From assembly GCA_963781955.1 (NCBI GenBank), contig CAWAHU010000002.1, forward strand, positions 62,001 through 126,000: 64,000 bases of DNA, written 5' to 3'. Made by a program: the position numbers and the translations under genes. Within the stretch, counting starts at the first letter, position 1. The number at the start of each line of letters is the position of its first letter. The stretch comes from Bog-473 sp963781955 (GTDB lineage: Bacteria; Actinomycetota; Acidimicrobiia; Acidimicrobiales; RAAP-2). Below the pieces are notes generated by a model. It did no database searches, was not told the DNA's origin, and was given only the letters and a program-made list of their open reading frames with translations. Below are positions 36,241-45,151 of the stretch, piece by piece.

Positions 36241-36768
36241 GTGGAACAACCGTCGCTGTTCGAGGCGATCGTCCGCTTCCCGGGGGCATTGATCCGGCTG
36301 CCCAGCACGGCCAAGGACACCCTCGACGCCATCAACGCCCTGGCGGAACGGGTCGACCGCCTGGTCTCGCTCCTGGAGCAGTTCGAGCCCGGCATGAACC
36401 TGGCCGGCGCCGGCATGGACGTGGCCACTTCGGGGATCAGCCAGGCCATCGTGGGGCTGCAGCAGGCCGTCGGCACGCTCGACGGCGTGATCCCGGGCAT
36501 GTCCGCCTCCACCGCCGCACTGCGCGGGCTGACCGACCGCATGGGTTGGAAGGGCGTCGAGACGATCGAAGTGGTGGCCCGGAGCGACGAGGAGCCCGGG
36601 TACGACGACGACTTCGGGCGAGACCCCGAGGACCCCGCGCTCGACGAGCTCTCCGCGGTGGTGAACGACCTGATCCGTCTGTTCGCCTCGAGCGTCGGCA
36701 CCATCCCCGGCGTCCGACAGGTCTTCCGTGTCTCGACGACCGCGCCCTCGTACCGCGACGAGCACTGA
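36241..36768 (+). CDS. Predicted helical protein of unknown function
   Basis: A 175-aa acidic, mostly alpha-helical protein from GTG 36241, 7 bp after the crotonase. A Leu-rich, phasin- or apolipoprotein-like amphipathic stretch (about 15-95) is followed by an acidic segment (DEEPGYDDDFGRDPEDP). No enzyme signature and no recognised family. Confidence 0.6.
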   Translation: MEQPSLFEAIVRFPGALIRLPSTAKDTLDAINALAERVDRLVSLLEQFEPGMNLAGAGMDVATSGISQAIVGLQQAVGTLDGVIPGMSASTAALRGLTDRMGWKGVETIEVVARSDEEPGYDDDFGRDPEDPALDELSAVVNDLIRLFASSVGTIPGVRQVFRVSTTAPSYRDEH

Positions 36769-36854
36769 GGGCCTGGCGCACCACCACCGCAGCACCGACC
36801 ACGAACACGGAGGGTCACCATGGGATCCGGGGGCAGGACAGCGCGCTCGACGTC

Positions 36855-37571
36855 GTGCGGGCGACCTCAGTGCCGATCCACGACATCGGCACGGCCATCT
36901 ACCTGAGCCAGGACGTCTTTGCGTGGGCGGCCGAGTGGGGATGGCCGAACCCGTTCTCGTTCTACTTCGCCGGCCGGGGCGGGATGCTCGGCGACGTCAG
37001 CGCCGAGGTGGTGGTGTCCATCTTCGGCTGGTTCCAGCCCGACGCGGCGCGACTGATGTACGACGAGGGCGCGTCCGTGGGAGGTGCGAGTGCCGCCGCG
37101 GCGCGGATGGCCGAGGCCCACGGCCGCTGGGGTGAGGAGCACTACGGCGGGGTGAAGGGGATCGACGAGATCGTCAGCGTGACGGAGGATCTCGTCGACG
37201 GGCTCGAGGGATCGGGCATCCCGCTCTTCGTCGGCTGGCGGAGGGCAGCGCGGGCCGGATCGCCGGCGGGCCGGGGCGCCCAGCTGATGCAGATGTTGCG
37301 CGAGTGGCGCGGCGGGCTCCACCTGGTCGCCACCACGTCCGTGGGCCTCTCGCCGCTCGAGGCGATCCTGACCAATGAAGGCGAGGGCCAGGCCAAGTTC
37401 TTCGGCTGGCCCGAACCCTTCCCCGACGTCTCGGGCATCAAGGCGCAGCACGGCCAGGCGGAGGAGATCACGGACCGGCTCTGCGCCGCCGGGTTGGCCG
37501 GTGCACTCGATGCGAGCCGTTGGGGCGCCTTCGCCGACGGCGTGCGGGCCCTGCGGGCGGCCACCCCCTGA
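36855..37571 (+). CDS. SCO6745-family protein
   Basis: About 238 aa from GTG 36855. IHDIGTAIYLSQDVFAWAAEWG, FYFAGRGGMLGDVSAEVV and the Phe/Pro block IFGWFQPDAARLMYDE match a helical actinobacterial family named after SCO6745, of unknown biochemical role. A better-looking start, ATG 36820 with GGAGGG upstream, is out of frame and would join only if one base were changed in the G5 run just after it; this may be another frameshift. Confidence 0.68.
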   Translation: MRATSVPIHDIGTAIYLSQDVFAWAAEWGWPNPFSFYFAGRGGMLGDVSAEVVVSIFGWFQPDAARLMYDEGASVGGASAAAARMAEAHGRWGEEHYGGVKGIDEIVSVTEDLVDGLEGSGIPLFVGWRRAARAGSPAGRGAQLMQMLREWRGGLHLVATTSVGLSPLEAILTNEGEGQAKFFGWPEPFPDVSGIKAQHGQAEEITDRLCAAGLAGALDASRWGAFADGVRALRAATP

Positions 37572-37582
37572 CGCCCGCCGGA

Positions 37583-37602
37583 CCGGTGCCCGGGGGCACC
37601 GG
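37583..37602. terminator. GC-rich inverted repeat after the SCO6745-family gene
   Basis: CCGGTGCCC and GGGCACCGG are separated by GG, 12 bp after the stop. There is no U-tract, so it is only a possible terminator. Confidence 0.4.
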
Positions 37603-37753
37603 GGAATCGGCCGCGGCGGGACCGCCTTGCGACCCGTGGAGGAGGCTCAACTGCGACCCGAGGCGAGGCCGGACGGGTGACCCGCTAGAGTGGAGAGTCG
37701 CTCAACGGGAGGCAGAACCCGACCGGGGAGCAACGGCGACGACCCGTCGCCAC

Positions 37754-37831
37754 GGACCTGTGGTGCAGCTCGGAGTGCACGCCGCCCTGTCAAGGCGGAG
37801 GTCGCGGGTTCAAATCCCGTCAGGTCCGCCA
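37754..37831 (+). tRNA. tRNA-Asp (GTC)
   Basis: Acceptor GGACCTG pairs with CAGGTCC, the anticodon arm is CCGCC-CTGTCAA-GGCGG with anticodon GTC, T-loop TTCAAAT, discriminator G, CCA encoded at 37829-37831. Confidence 0.95.
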
Positions 37832-37875
37832 CCGAGCCCCGGCCCGGCCATCGGCCGTGCCGGACGAGGTGACCC

Positions 37876-37948
37876 GGTCGGGTAGCTCAGTTGGTAGAGC
37901 GCGCGCCTGAAAAGCGTGAGGTCACCGGATCGACGCCGGTCCCGACCA
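37876..37948 (+). tRNA. tRNA-Phe (GAA), integration target
   Basis: Acceptor GGTCGGG pairs with CCCGACC, the anticodon arm is CGCGC-CTGAAAA-GCGTG with anticodon GAA, T-arm ACCGG-ATCGACG-CCGGT, discriminator A. CC follows but not a full CCA. The T-loop starts with A where T54 is nearly universal. From the anticodon loop to the 3' end the gene is the left copy of a 43-bp direct repeat, so this half was probably supplied by an integrated element. Confidence 0.93.
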
Positions 37949-37949
37949 C
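37907..37949 (+). repeat. Attachment-site core, left copy (inside tRNA-Phe)
   Basis: Begins CTGAAAAGCGTGAGGTC and runs 43 bp from the anticodon loop to the 3' end of the tRNA. Identical to 53043-53085; flanking bases differ on both sides. The position in the tRNA 3' half is classical for tyrosine integrases. Confidence 0.9.
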
Positions 37950-38008
37950 CGGAAACTCCCAGCTCAGAGGCACTTTCGACTGGCGGTCGGTTTTGGGGTC
38001 GCGATTTC

Positions 38009-38052
38009 GTGCCCACAACGTGCCCACACGGAATTGGAACGAGTTCTAATTC
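38009..38052. repeat. Left-end GTGCCCAC pair plus inverted repeat
   Basis: Two GTGCCCAC copies (38009-38016, 38020-38027) one helical turn apart, followed by GAATTGGAAC/GTTCTAATTC, an inverted repeat with one mismatch (38031-38052). The same layout recurs at 53222 and, weaker, at 54897. Spacing and place near the core suggest integrase arm-type or excisionase binding sites. Confidence 0.65.
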
Positions 38053-38133
38053 ACGTTGTTAGCACGTGAGTCGGCACGTGTCCTGGTCATTACATGGATC
38101 TGTGGCCTGGCCCAAGTAGGCCCGGCGAGATCG

Positions 38134-38544
38134 TCAACCGAGATCGACGTGTCGGACCTGGTCCGCGTAGACGATGACGATGAAGGGTCCGCTGTGCTTG
38201 CAAGCTGCGGTGATTGAGCCCAGGTTCTTGATGAAGCGGTCAGCCATGTCCGCCGCCGTCAGATTCTTTGCGGAAAGACAGAAACATCTCACTGCAAACT
38301 TCTTGACGGCCGCCTTTTCCGCTTCGTTGTAGCGGATTCGCTCATCCTTCATGAACACTGCTTCGCCATGTCTGCCGGCATCGACGAGCCACTGGACGTC
38401 CGACACGAGTTCAGCCTGCGGCACGCCATAACGCTCTGCCAGTGTGACCAAGCGGAGTCCTTGTGCTCGAAGGAGAGCGGGAACCTTCTTCCGACCCAGG
38501 CTCCGATCGAGAAAGAGATCAGGCAGCCCTTCGGGATGCGACAC
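38134..38544 (-). CDS. VapC45-like PIN-domain toxin
   Basis: About 136 aa from GTG 38544 (TTG 38559 is possible). PDLFLDRSLGRKKVPALLRAQGL begins the PIN-like fold with its first acidic metal ligands, and later acidic residues lie in VSDVQWLVDAG and FMKDERIRYNE. This matches the VapC45 branch of PIN ribonucleases. It overlaps the 3' end of the antitoxin gene. Confidence 0.8.
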   Translation of the reverse strand: MSHPEGLPDLFLDRSLGRKKVPALLRAQGLRLVTLAERYGVPQAELVSDVQWLVDAGRHGEAVFMKDERIRYNEAEKAAVKKFAVRCFCLSAKNLTAADMADRFIKNLGSITAACKHSGPFIVIVYADQVRHVDLG

Positions 38545-39271
38545 GCACCACGTCCTCAATGTCTGACCTAGGCACGCCGAAGTCTTCGGCGACCTCGTCC
38601 AGGTCCTCGCCTGCCCAGAACCTGTCCATCACATCGTCGACACGCACTCCCCCCGACGCGAATATGGGCTGACCGAACGATCGATCCGGATCGACCAGGA
38701 CCTCAGCTCGCTCGTACTCCGGCAACCGGATCATCCTCGCAAACGTGTCTTTGGGGTCATACGAAATCCGAGTCAAGTACTCCGACACGATGTCCGTGAA
38801 GACGCGCTGGCCACTGCGGATAACGACAAGTTCCTTGAGAGCGTTTGCAACGCTCTCATCTCGGGCCTCGTGCTCAGCGAGATCAAAGAGGACTTCCGCG
38901 CCATCCGTATAGAGCCTCTTGGAAGCAAGTGCGTGGGAAACGCCAATCTCCCTCGACAGAGCGTCCAGTGCGGGTCGAATCCGCTGTAGCGGAACTCCTG
39001 AGCGCCGAATCGCGGCTAAGACCATTCCTTCGACTAGCCCTATGAAGGGCACGGAGGGATAGAGCGAACCGCGGCTCGGGAATGCCGTGACTATCGGGTC
39101 GCCCCGATAGGAGGGTCGGCCTGGAGGATGGCGCTCGTATCCGCGAGCCCAGGTACCAAATGTGGCGGCGGGAACCCCCAACGCCCGTGCGGCTTGGGCG
39201 ACTGTGTAGAGAGGAACGGCGATCCTGAGATCATCCGTCTCGAGGTCTCGAATCGTGGCCTTCTTGGGCAC
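38519..39271 (-). CDS. VapB45-like antitoxin with DUF433 domain
   Basis: A 250-aa protein. The N-terminal part has a MerR-like helix-turn-helix (LYTVAQAARALGVPAATFGTWARGY), and the C-terminal part has a DUF433 domain (FASGGVRVDDVMDRFWAGEDLDEVAEDFGV). This two-domain form is known from mycobacterial VapB45 (Rv2018). It precedes and overlaps the PIN gene. The pair stabilises DNA that carries it and sits next to the element's left end. GC is lower than in the core genome. Confidence 0.82.
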   Translation of the reverse strand: MPKKATIRDLETDDLRIAVPLYTVAQAARALGVPAATFGTWARGYERHPPGRPSYRGDPIVTAFPSRGSLYPSVPFIGLVEGMVLAAIRRSGVPLQRIRPALDALSREIGVSHALASKRLYTDGAEVLFDLAEHEARDESVANALKELVVIRSGQRVFTDIVSEYLTRISYDPKDTFARMIRLPEYERAEVLVDPDRSFGQPIFASGGVRVDDVMDRFWAGEDLDEVAEDFGVPRSDIEDVVRVASRRAA

Positions 39272-39809
39272 AGAGAAGCTGACTCTCCTTCAAGCGATGT
39301 GGCCGTCCACTATGAGTGTAGAAGCAGGCCGTGACGCGTTGGTGCCAGCGGTGCTTCGAGTACCGGAACGGGAGCCGTGTAGCCATCCGTCCGCCCGCCG
39401 AGGCGGCGGCGAAGCCGCCGGCCGAGGCAAGGGCGGCTTGATGATGTAGGGAGAACATCTGACATCTGGCCCTGGAATCAGTCTGGGATCGGTGAGCCGA
39501 GAGTCGGATTCGTCCTCACGCTTCATCGTCCTGGTCGTCGTTGATCGTCATTGGTCGCTGTGGGCATCTTTCGTCGGCTGCTGTTGTTCCCCGGTGTGCG
39601 TCGTAGTAGTCGTGCCGCTGGAATCCTCTGGACTCGCTGTCCAGCTCGTGTCGTCGTGACGACACGAGCACGTCAACACCGTGTCGTTTTGGGCCTGATC
39701 CGGCACTGCGTTTGGATGCCGTGACCTGGACGAAGTCGAAAGTGGACTCGCAAACTGCCCCTCTGTAGGTAGGGAAGGACGTTTCCTCCCGCCTTGAAAG
39801 GAGCTAGCA
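39272..39809. other. 540-bp region upstream of vapBC without a supported gene
   Basis: Contains a 7-bp stem, 3-base loop hairpin (39404-39420) and probably the vapBC promoter. Short frames on both strands lack family features and ribosome-binding sites. Confidence 0.5.
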
Positions 39810-40157
39810 ATGCGACTACTCGTCGACACCTGTGTCACCCGCTTCGTCTCGCCCGGACCGGCCAACCAGACCGTGACTAGACCGAGCCACGGACCACACC
39901 CACGGGCCGAACCCAGTCCAGGTGGTCACCGATTGCGGCCATGCCACGCGGGTCACGAAGTCGGCGAAGTCGGGTCCCCGGAGGCGACCGTCGGTCGGAG
40001 TGCTCACGGGAAGGCCGGTCGACGGCATGGAGGCTACGACCACATGGTCCAGCGCCAGGACGACGGGTGTGGAGGCGGCGGCCGACCCACCAAGTGGAGC
40101 GAGCCCAAAGGCAACGAGGACGGAGGGGAGGATCGATCATGCCGACCGGCCCGCTGA
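39810..40157 (+). CDS. Doubtful 115-aa reading frame before the excisionase
   Basis: A near-ideal AAAGGAG lies six bases before ATG 39810, but the translation after MRLLVDTCVTRF is low-complexity and hydrophilic (GGGGRPTKWSEPKGNEDGG). It overlaps the excisionase start. It may be a decayed gene or a short leader frame. Confidence 0.25.
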   Translation: MRLLVDTCVTRFVSPGPANQTVTRPSHGPHPRAEPSPGGHRLRPCHAGHEVGEVGSPEATVGRSAHGKAGRRHGGYDHMVQRQDDGCGGGGRPTKWSEPKGNEDGGEDRSCRPAR

Positions 40158-40432
40158 AGCGCAATGTGAGGTCCCCTCCACGGAAACGTTCTGAGACAAC
40201 GAGGAGGGCGAGTTCCGAACGACGCCCACTCCTCGACGTTCAGGACGTGGCCACCTGGCTCGGCGTCGACGTGGTCTTCGTGCGGCGTCTCGTCTCGGAG
40301 CGGAGAATCCCGTTCTTGAAGATCGGCAAGTACGTCCGGTTCGACCCCGACGAAGTGCTCTTCTGGATGGACAGGATGCGCGTCCATCCTCCCGCCCGAA
40401 CGCCGAGTCGGCACAGTCGGAGATCCGCATGA
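40139..40432 (+). CDS. Excisionase/helix-turn-helix DNA-binding protein
   Basis: A 97-aa basic protein with a MerR/excisionase-type HTH: LLDVQDVATWLGVDVVFVRRLVSERRIPFLKIGKYVRFD, then DEVLFWMDRMRV. GGAGGGGAGG precedes ATG 40139. It lies about 90 bp upstream of the integrase, the usual xis-int order, so a directionality factor is likely. Confidence 0.82.
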   Translation: MPTGPLKRNVRSPPRKRSETTRRASSERRPLLDVQDVATWLGVDVVFVRRLVSERRIPFLKIGKYVRFDPDEVLFWMDRMRVHPPARTPSRHSRRSA

Positions 40433-40524
40433 CAGCACACCGTTCGGTGCGACCGTTCTTCGATGAGGATTCAGAAACCCGGTCGTCGGCGTGCAGCGTC
40501 ATGGGAACTCGATGAGGAACGGTC

Positions 40525-41654
40525 GTGGCGAAGCGAGGTCAGCGCCAATTCGGAAGCGTCCGGCGTTTGCGGTCTGACCGATGGCAGGCGCGTCTGCAAC
40601 TCGTCGATGGCCGGCGCTTCACCGCCCCCGGCACGTTCGCGACGAAGAGCGATGCCACCCTTTGGCTGGATCATCAGCGAACCGCTCTCGCCTCGGGCCG
40701 CCTCGGTGACCCGGAGCGATCCCGTGTCCTCCTCGAGGACTTCGCCTGGGAATGGTTGAGCCACCAGACGCACCTGGCGCCCCGCACGAAGGAGATTTAC
40801 GCCCACCAGCTCGAGGCGCACATCTTGCCGGCGATCAGTGACGACGTCCCACCGCTCGGCACGCTCCCTCTGAGCGAGATCACCCCCGAGTTGGTGCGTT
40901 CCTGGCATCAGGCTCTGATGGTGAACGGGAGTCGGTCGATCGCCGCCAAGACCTATGTGCGGCTCCGGCAGATCCTCAGCCAGGCGGTCGACGACGATCG
41001 GATCGCCCGGAATCCCTGTCGGATCAGGCGCGCGGGCGTCGAGCATCACGACGAACAACGCTTCGCCACCATGGAGGAGCTGTTCACCCTCGCCTCCGCC
41101 GTCCCGGAGCGCTACGGGGCCATGGTGCTCACCGCCGGGTTGGCCGGACTTCGCCAGGGTGAGCTACTCGCCCTACGGCGTAGCGACGTCGACCTCGACT
41201 CAGGCGTGATCCACGTGCGCCGGAAGCGACAGCAGCTCGACTCGGGCGAGATGATCGAGGGGCCACCCAAGTCCGAGGCGGGCCGACGCACGGTGGCGCT
41301 TCCCGGGCCGCTGATCGACAGTCTGCGAGTGCATCTTCGGAGGTTCGTCGAGAAGGGCGACGACGCCTATGTCTTCACGTCACCCGAAGGGCAACCAATC
41401 GAGCGGAACAACTTCCGCCGACGCGTGTGGATCCCCGCCATCAGGGAGGGCGGGCTCGACGGGCTCCGTTTCCACGACCTGCGGCATACTGCCGGCACGC
41501 TGGCGGCGCGTACCGGGGCGACGACCAAGGAGCTCATGGCCCGACTGGGCACGCGAGCGCCAATGCCGCGCTCGTCTACCAGCACGCTTCGGCGGATCGG
41601 GATAGGGCCATCGCCGAGGGCCTCGGCGCAATGATGCGAGACGTCGATCCGTGA
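40525..41654 (+). pseudogene. int: Tyrosine-type integrase, frameshift before the catalytic Tyr
   Basis: N-terminal arm-binding domain (RQFGSVRRLRSDRWQARL), SAM-like core-binding domain and catalytic domain with Arg210 (GLRQGEL), Lys249 (PPKSEAG), His317 and Arg320 (FHDLRHTAGTLAART). In the starting frame the protein ends at 41634 without the nucleophile. The next frame continues GHASANAALVYQHASADRD with the catalytic Tyr and stops at 41654. Adding one G in CTGGGC at about 41547 restores GHAS. Intact, it would be about 376 aa. If real, the mutation would lock the element in place. Confidence 0.85.
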
Positions 41655-42067
41655 GTGGTCCCACGCCGTAAACCCAGCCTCACTCGGACGAGGCTGGTCA
41701 AGGGGCGGCCGGAGGCCGAGCGAGGACACGGAGCGCAGCGGAGTCCCGCAGCGTCCCATTGAGGAGCCGGACCACGCAGCCAATCAAAATAGGTTTGGTC
41801 GGCCGGATCCGGCCGGCCTGGCTGCCCATCTCATGGGCGACAGGAGGGCACACCTCCGCAGAAGTCCACGGCCAGCCGACGAGGTTGACACCACGCCGGG
41901 CACTGGGAGGGGTCACCGCATCAAGCGGTCGGCACTTCATCTTCATTGCGGGCGAGTACCCGTGCGTTGCCCTTTGCGCCATACCCATCCTTGCGGGACG
42001 GGACCGGTAACGTACGAAATTGCATCATCGGTTGCGATGAGCGGCCATCTCAAGGGGAGGGATTCGC
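41655..42067. other. 410-bp region without a supported gene
   Basis: Between integrase and HdeD-like gene. A minus-strand frame of 96 codons shows no recognisable features. Probably a promoter region for the cargo genes. Confidence 0.4.
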
Positions 42068-42628
42068 ATGTCAAGCACGAGTACTGCCGACTCGGCGGAA
42101 TCCATTCGAGCCGTCGGACGGAAGTGGTGGCTGCTCGCTGTGTTCGGAGTGATCACGCTCGGCTTCGGGATCGTCCTGACGTTCAAGCCCGGCAAGTCCG
42201 TGCACACCATCGCCATCATCATCGGGATCTGGCTGTTGATCCTCGGGGTCGTTCGGCTCATCCAGGCCATTGGTGCAACGGGCGAGCGAACGGGGTTCGT
42301 GATCGTCGGACTGCTCTCGATCGTCATCGCGCTCATCTTGCTGCACCACACCACCACGACGGTCGCCGTCCTCGGGTTCATCGTGGGCATCTTCTGGACC
42401 ATCGGGGGAGTCACTGAGCTGTTCCACGGCTTCAGTGCCAACGATGGCGCCGTGAGCTGGCCGACGGTGATCCTGGGCCTGATCGCGACGGTCATCGGTG
42501 TCCTCTGCCTGGTGTACCCGAACCTGTCGCTCTCGATCATCTGTGTGATCGTGGGAGTCGGGATGATCGTCTACGGCATCGTCGTCATTGTGGCAAGTCT
42601 CGAAGTCCGCAAGACCAAAGACGGCTGA
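42068..42628 (+). CDS. HdeD-like/DUF308 membrane protein
   Basis: A 186-aa protein with six hydrophobic helices in three pairs (WWLLAVFGVITLGFGIVLTF, TIAIIIGIWLLILGVVRLI and similar), typical of DUF308/HdeD acid-stress membrane proteins. AGGGGAGGG precedes the ATG. First of the cargo genes after the integration module; a stress role is inferred from the family. Confidence 0.85.
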   Translation: MSSTSTADSAESIRAVGRKWWLLAVFGVITLGFGIVLTFKPGKSVHTIAIIIGIWLLILGVVRLIQAIGATGERTGFVIVGLLSIVIALILLHHTTTTVAVLGFIVGIFWTIGGVTELFHGFSANDGAVSWPTVILGLIATVIGVLCLVYPNLSLSIICVIVGVGMIVYGIVVIVASLEVRKTKDG

Positions 42629-42674
42629 GCACTCGCTCCGCCGGGCTCTCGGCGCACAGTCGGCGACCTCTGAA

Positions 42675-43520
42675 GTGAACGAGGACACCCGAGCACAGAC
42701 CAACTCGTCCGGCGAAGAGGTGCCACTCCCAGGCTCCATCTCCGAAGCCCTGCGGGTCGAATTCGGGGGGGCGCTCCATGCTCCTTACCTGGTGCCGTCC
42801 GTCGTGGCGGTCAACGGGCTCCTCATGGCAGGGCTGTGGTGGTGGGCGCCAGGGCCCTGGAAGAACGCTTTGTTCTCCCTTCACGGGCCGCTGGCCTTCG
42901 CCCTGGTCCTCGGCGGCTGGATGATCGCCGACGTCCCGGCCACCAACCTGCTGGGGCCCGACCCTGAAAGGACGAGAGCCGCGCTCGGTGATCCGATGAT
43001 GTTCCGGCGCCTACTGTACGCAAAGAACCTCGTCCTGTGGCTGTTCGTGGCCCCGCTGTGCAGCGTGGTCGCTCTGATCATCGGCGTCTCCCACCACGAC
43101 TACACCGGGATGATCCTCGCCATCATCGCCATCGCGGTGATGCCGTTCGGCGTCTTGGGGATCTCGTCCTGGGTCGGCATCCGCTTCCCGTACCACCCCA
43201 TCCCACTGCGAGAACGCTGGGCGCAGCGCCGGTCCTGGCGTCACATGCTGGTGCGCTGGCTCGCGCTGGCCGTGACCCCCTACGGTCTGGTCCCCACCTT
43301 GGCCTTCGCCTTCATCACGCCCACGCTCACGCTGTGGGGAATCTCGGCCCAGAACGGGCTCACCGGCCGCCTGTCGGACGGCGAGCTCGCCTGGGGTGTG
43401 CTGTTGGCTTGTAGCTGGTCGGTCACCGCGGCGGTGCTCGGCCAACGCGCCGGTGCACGATTGGCCCTTCGTCGCCAAGAAGCATTGTCGGCCTACCTCG
43501 CCGATCCGTCGCTCGGGTGA
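42675..43520 (+). CDS. Six-helix membrane protein of unknown function
   Basis: A 281-aa protein from GTG 42675. Hydrophobic segments at about 35-60, 75-95, 125-145, 152-175, 200-225 and 240-262. Polar loops include LLGPDPERTRAALGDPMMFRR and GIRFPYHPIPLRERWAQRRSW. No family recognised; the pattern recalls ABC-2-like permeases but no ATPase is adjacent. Confidence 0.65.
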   Translation: MNEDTRAQTNSSGEEVPLPGSISEALRVEFGGALHAPYLVPSVVAVNGLLMAGLWWWAPGPWKNALFSLHGPLAFALVLGGWMIADVPATNLLGPDPERTRAALGDPMMFRRLLYAKNLVLWLFVAPLCSVVALIIGVSHHDYTGMILAIIAIAVMPFGVLGISSWVGIRFPYHPIPLRERWAQRRSWRHMLVRWLALAVTPYGLVPTLAFAFITPTLTLWGISAQNGLTGRLSDGELAWGVLLACSWSVTAAVLGQRAGARLALRRQEALSAYLADPSLG

Positions 43521-43567
43521 CACCGCCGTCGGGGCGATCGGAGCCGCGGCTTCGAGCAGCGCCGCAC

Positions 43568-44959
43568 CTAGCCCCCAGCTGCGTCCGCCACCGCACCAGG
43601 TCCTGCAGTCGCGCTGGACGCGGCCGGCGCAAGTGGACGGGAGGGCGGCTTCAACCAGCGCTCGAGCCATGCGGACGCAACGAATGACACGGCCACGGCC
43701 AAGATCACTACCGAGATCACCTTGAAGGCATCGGATTGTATGAAGACCAACGTCAGAAGCACCGACGAGAGCGGAAGACCACCGATCGCCACCGACGTCA
43801 TCGCACCGATTCCCATCGCCACCGAGTCCACCAGCGGCAGGCCAGGAAGATGTGAGAAGGCGATCCCGACTGCGGCACCGATGAACATGCCGGGGAAGAC
43901 AGGGCCGCCTTTGAACCCACCCAACGATGCGCTGTAGGCGAGTCCCTTGCAGACGATGAGTAAGAGCAGGGCTCCGACGGACCAGGTTGCTGCGTTGTCG
44001 ATGAGCGGGGACAGACCCGATTGCCCGGAGAAGAGGACGAAGTGTGAGCTCTTTCCGGTTTCCTCGGCGAAGAACACGGCCAGACCACCGATGACGAGAC
44101 CGAGCACCGGCGTCATGAGCACCTTGTGGCGCGCAACGAATGGCTGTATCTGAAAGGCCCCACGCCGGATGGCTGTGCCGACGACCGCCGCCACGAGACC
44201 GATCACAATGCTCCAGGCGAACGTGCTCCCCGTTGGAAAGCCGATTGTTGGGAGGTTCGGCACGCCGAACGAGGTAACACCCGTACTCGTAAAGTCGCTG
44301 AGGGCGACAAAGACGAGGGCGCCGATTCCCGCCGCCACAAGCCCGGGCATCAAGATCACGCTGATGAGACCGCCACCGATCCCAGCCGCCTCCAACAACA
44401 AGAAGGCACCGACAAGCGGTGACCCGAGCAGGCTCGAGATGGCCGCAAAGCTCCCTGCGGCCCCGATGATGGCGACTACTTGCTTCGGTGCATCCTTCTT
44501 GATGAGGTGCACGATGAGGACAGCGACGACCATGCCGATCACGACCAATGGCATCTCGGGCCCCAGCACCCCGCCCAAGATGAGCGTCGCCAGCGATGCG
44601 ACGACGACGCTGGGCAGATCCTTCGGCCCGAAGCTCCCCCCCATGGCGAATCCTTCGGCGGGATTGTGGCCTCCCGACCCTGGGAGATAGCGCAGCGTCG
44701 CACCGACGATGACGCCGCACAGCGCCAGGATGGGAAGCGGCCACCACACCGGCGCACCATGAAACCCGAGCTCGCCCGGAAGTGTACTGAAGAAGTAGTT
44801 CTGTCCCTTGTCGATCAGCTTCAAGTAGTAGTACGCCACGACCGCCACCGGGACGCCCACCAGCGCCCCCATGACCAGGAGCACCACGTATTGCTTACTC
44901 TTGACGAGCTGCAACGGCGAGGGAGAACTCGGAGCAGATGGCGCAGCTTCGTCAGGCAC
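43568..44959 (-). CDS. ClC-family chloride channel or transporter
   Basis: A 463-aa ClC protein. Anion-path motifs are GSGGHNP (for GSGIP), LGPEMPL with the gating Glu (for GKEGP) and GGPVFPGMFIGAAVG (for GGxFxP). About 12-16 helical segments; no CBS domains. It moves Cl- or other anions, possibly with H+ exchange. The gating Glu is present. Confidence 0.87.
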   Translation of the reverse strand: MPDEAAPSAPSSPSPLQLVKSKQYVVLLVMGALVGVPVAVVAYYYLKLIDKGQNYFFSTLPGELGFHGAPVWWPLPILALCGVIVGATLRYLPGSGGHNPAEGFAMGGSFGPKDLPSVVVASLATLILGGVLGPEMPLVVIGMVVAVLIVHLIKKDAPKQVVAIIGAAGSFAAISSLLGSPLVGAFLLLEAAGIGGGLISVILMPGLVAAGIGALVFVALSDFTSTGVTSFGVPNLPTIGFPTGSTFAWSIVIGLVAAVVGTAIRRGAFQIQPFVARHKVLMTPVLGLVIGGLAVFFAEETGKSSHFVLFSGQSGLSPLIDNAATWSVGALLLLIVCKGLAYSASLGGFKGGPVFPGMFIGAAVGIAFSHLPGLPLVDSVAMGIGAMTSVAIGGLPLSSVLLTLVFIQSDAFKVISVVILAVAVSFVASAWLERWLKPPSRPLAPAASSATAGPGAVADAAGG

Positions 44960-45151
44960 TCTCGGGTCGTCCGATCCTGGCGTGGTCAGGACACTCAGTC
45001 ATCCTCACAGTGTCCAAATGGTTGAGCGAAGCGTCCTGTGCGAGCAACGGCCTCGCCTCCCGCATAGTCGGGACGACACCCCTTTGGTTTGCGACGCCCC
45101 ACGCCGACGGGCGCATCCGTAGCGCCCGTCCCGGTGTGGGGATCACCCAGG

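Noticed and set aside
38009..38027. GTGCCCAC pairs as insertion-sequence ends or CRISPR-like repeats
   Set aside because: No transposase and no target-site duplication; they always occur as pairs near attachment-core sequences, which fits integrase-associated sites better.
39548..39865. A 105-codon minus-strand frame in the gap upstream of vapBC
   Set aside because: Ser/Thr/Gln-rich translation without motif or ribosome-binding site, opposite to the element's gene direction here.
41698..41988. A 96-codon minus-strand frame after the integrase
   Set aside because: No recognisable domain and no ribosome-binding site seen; too weak to annotate.
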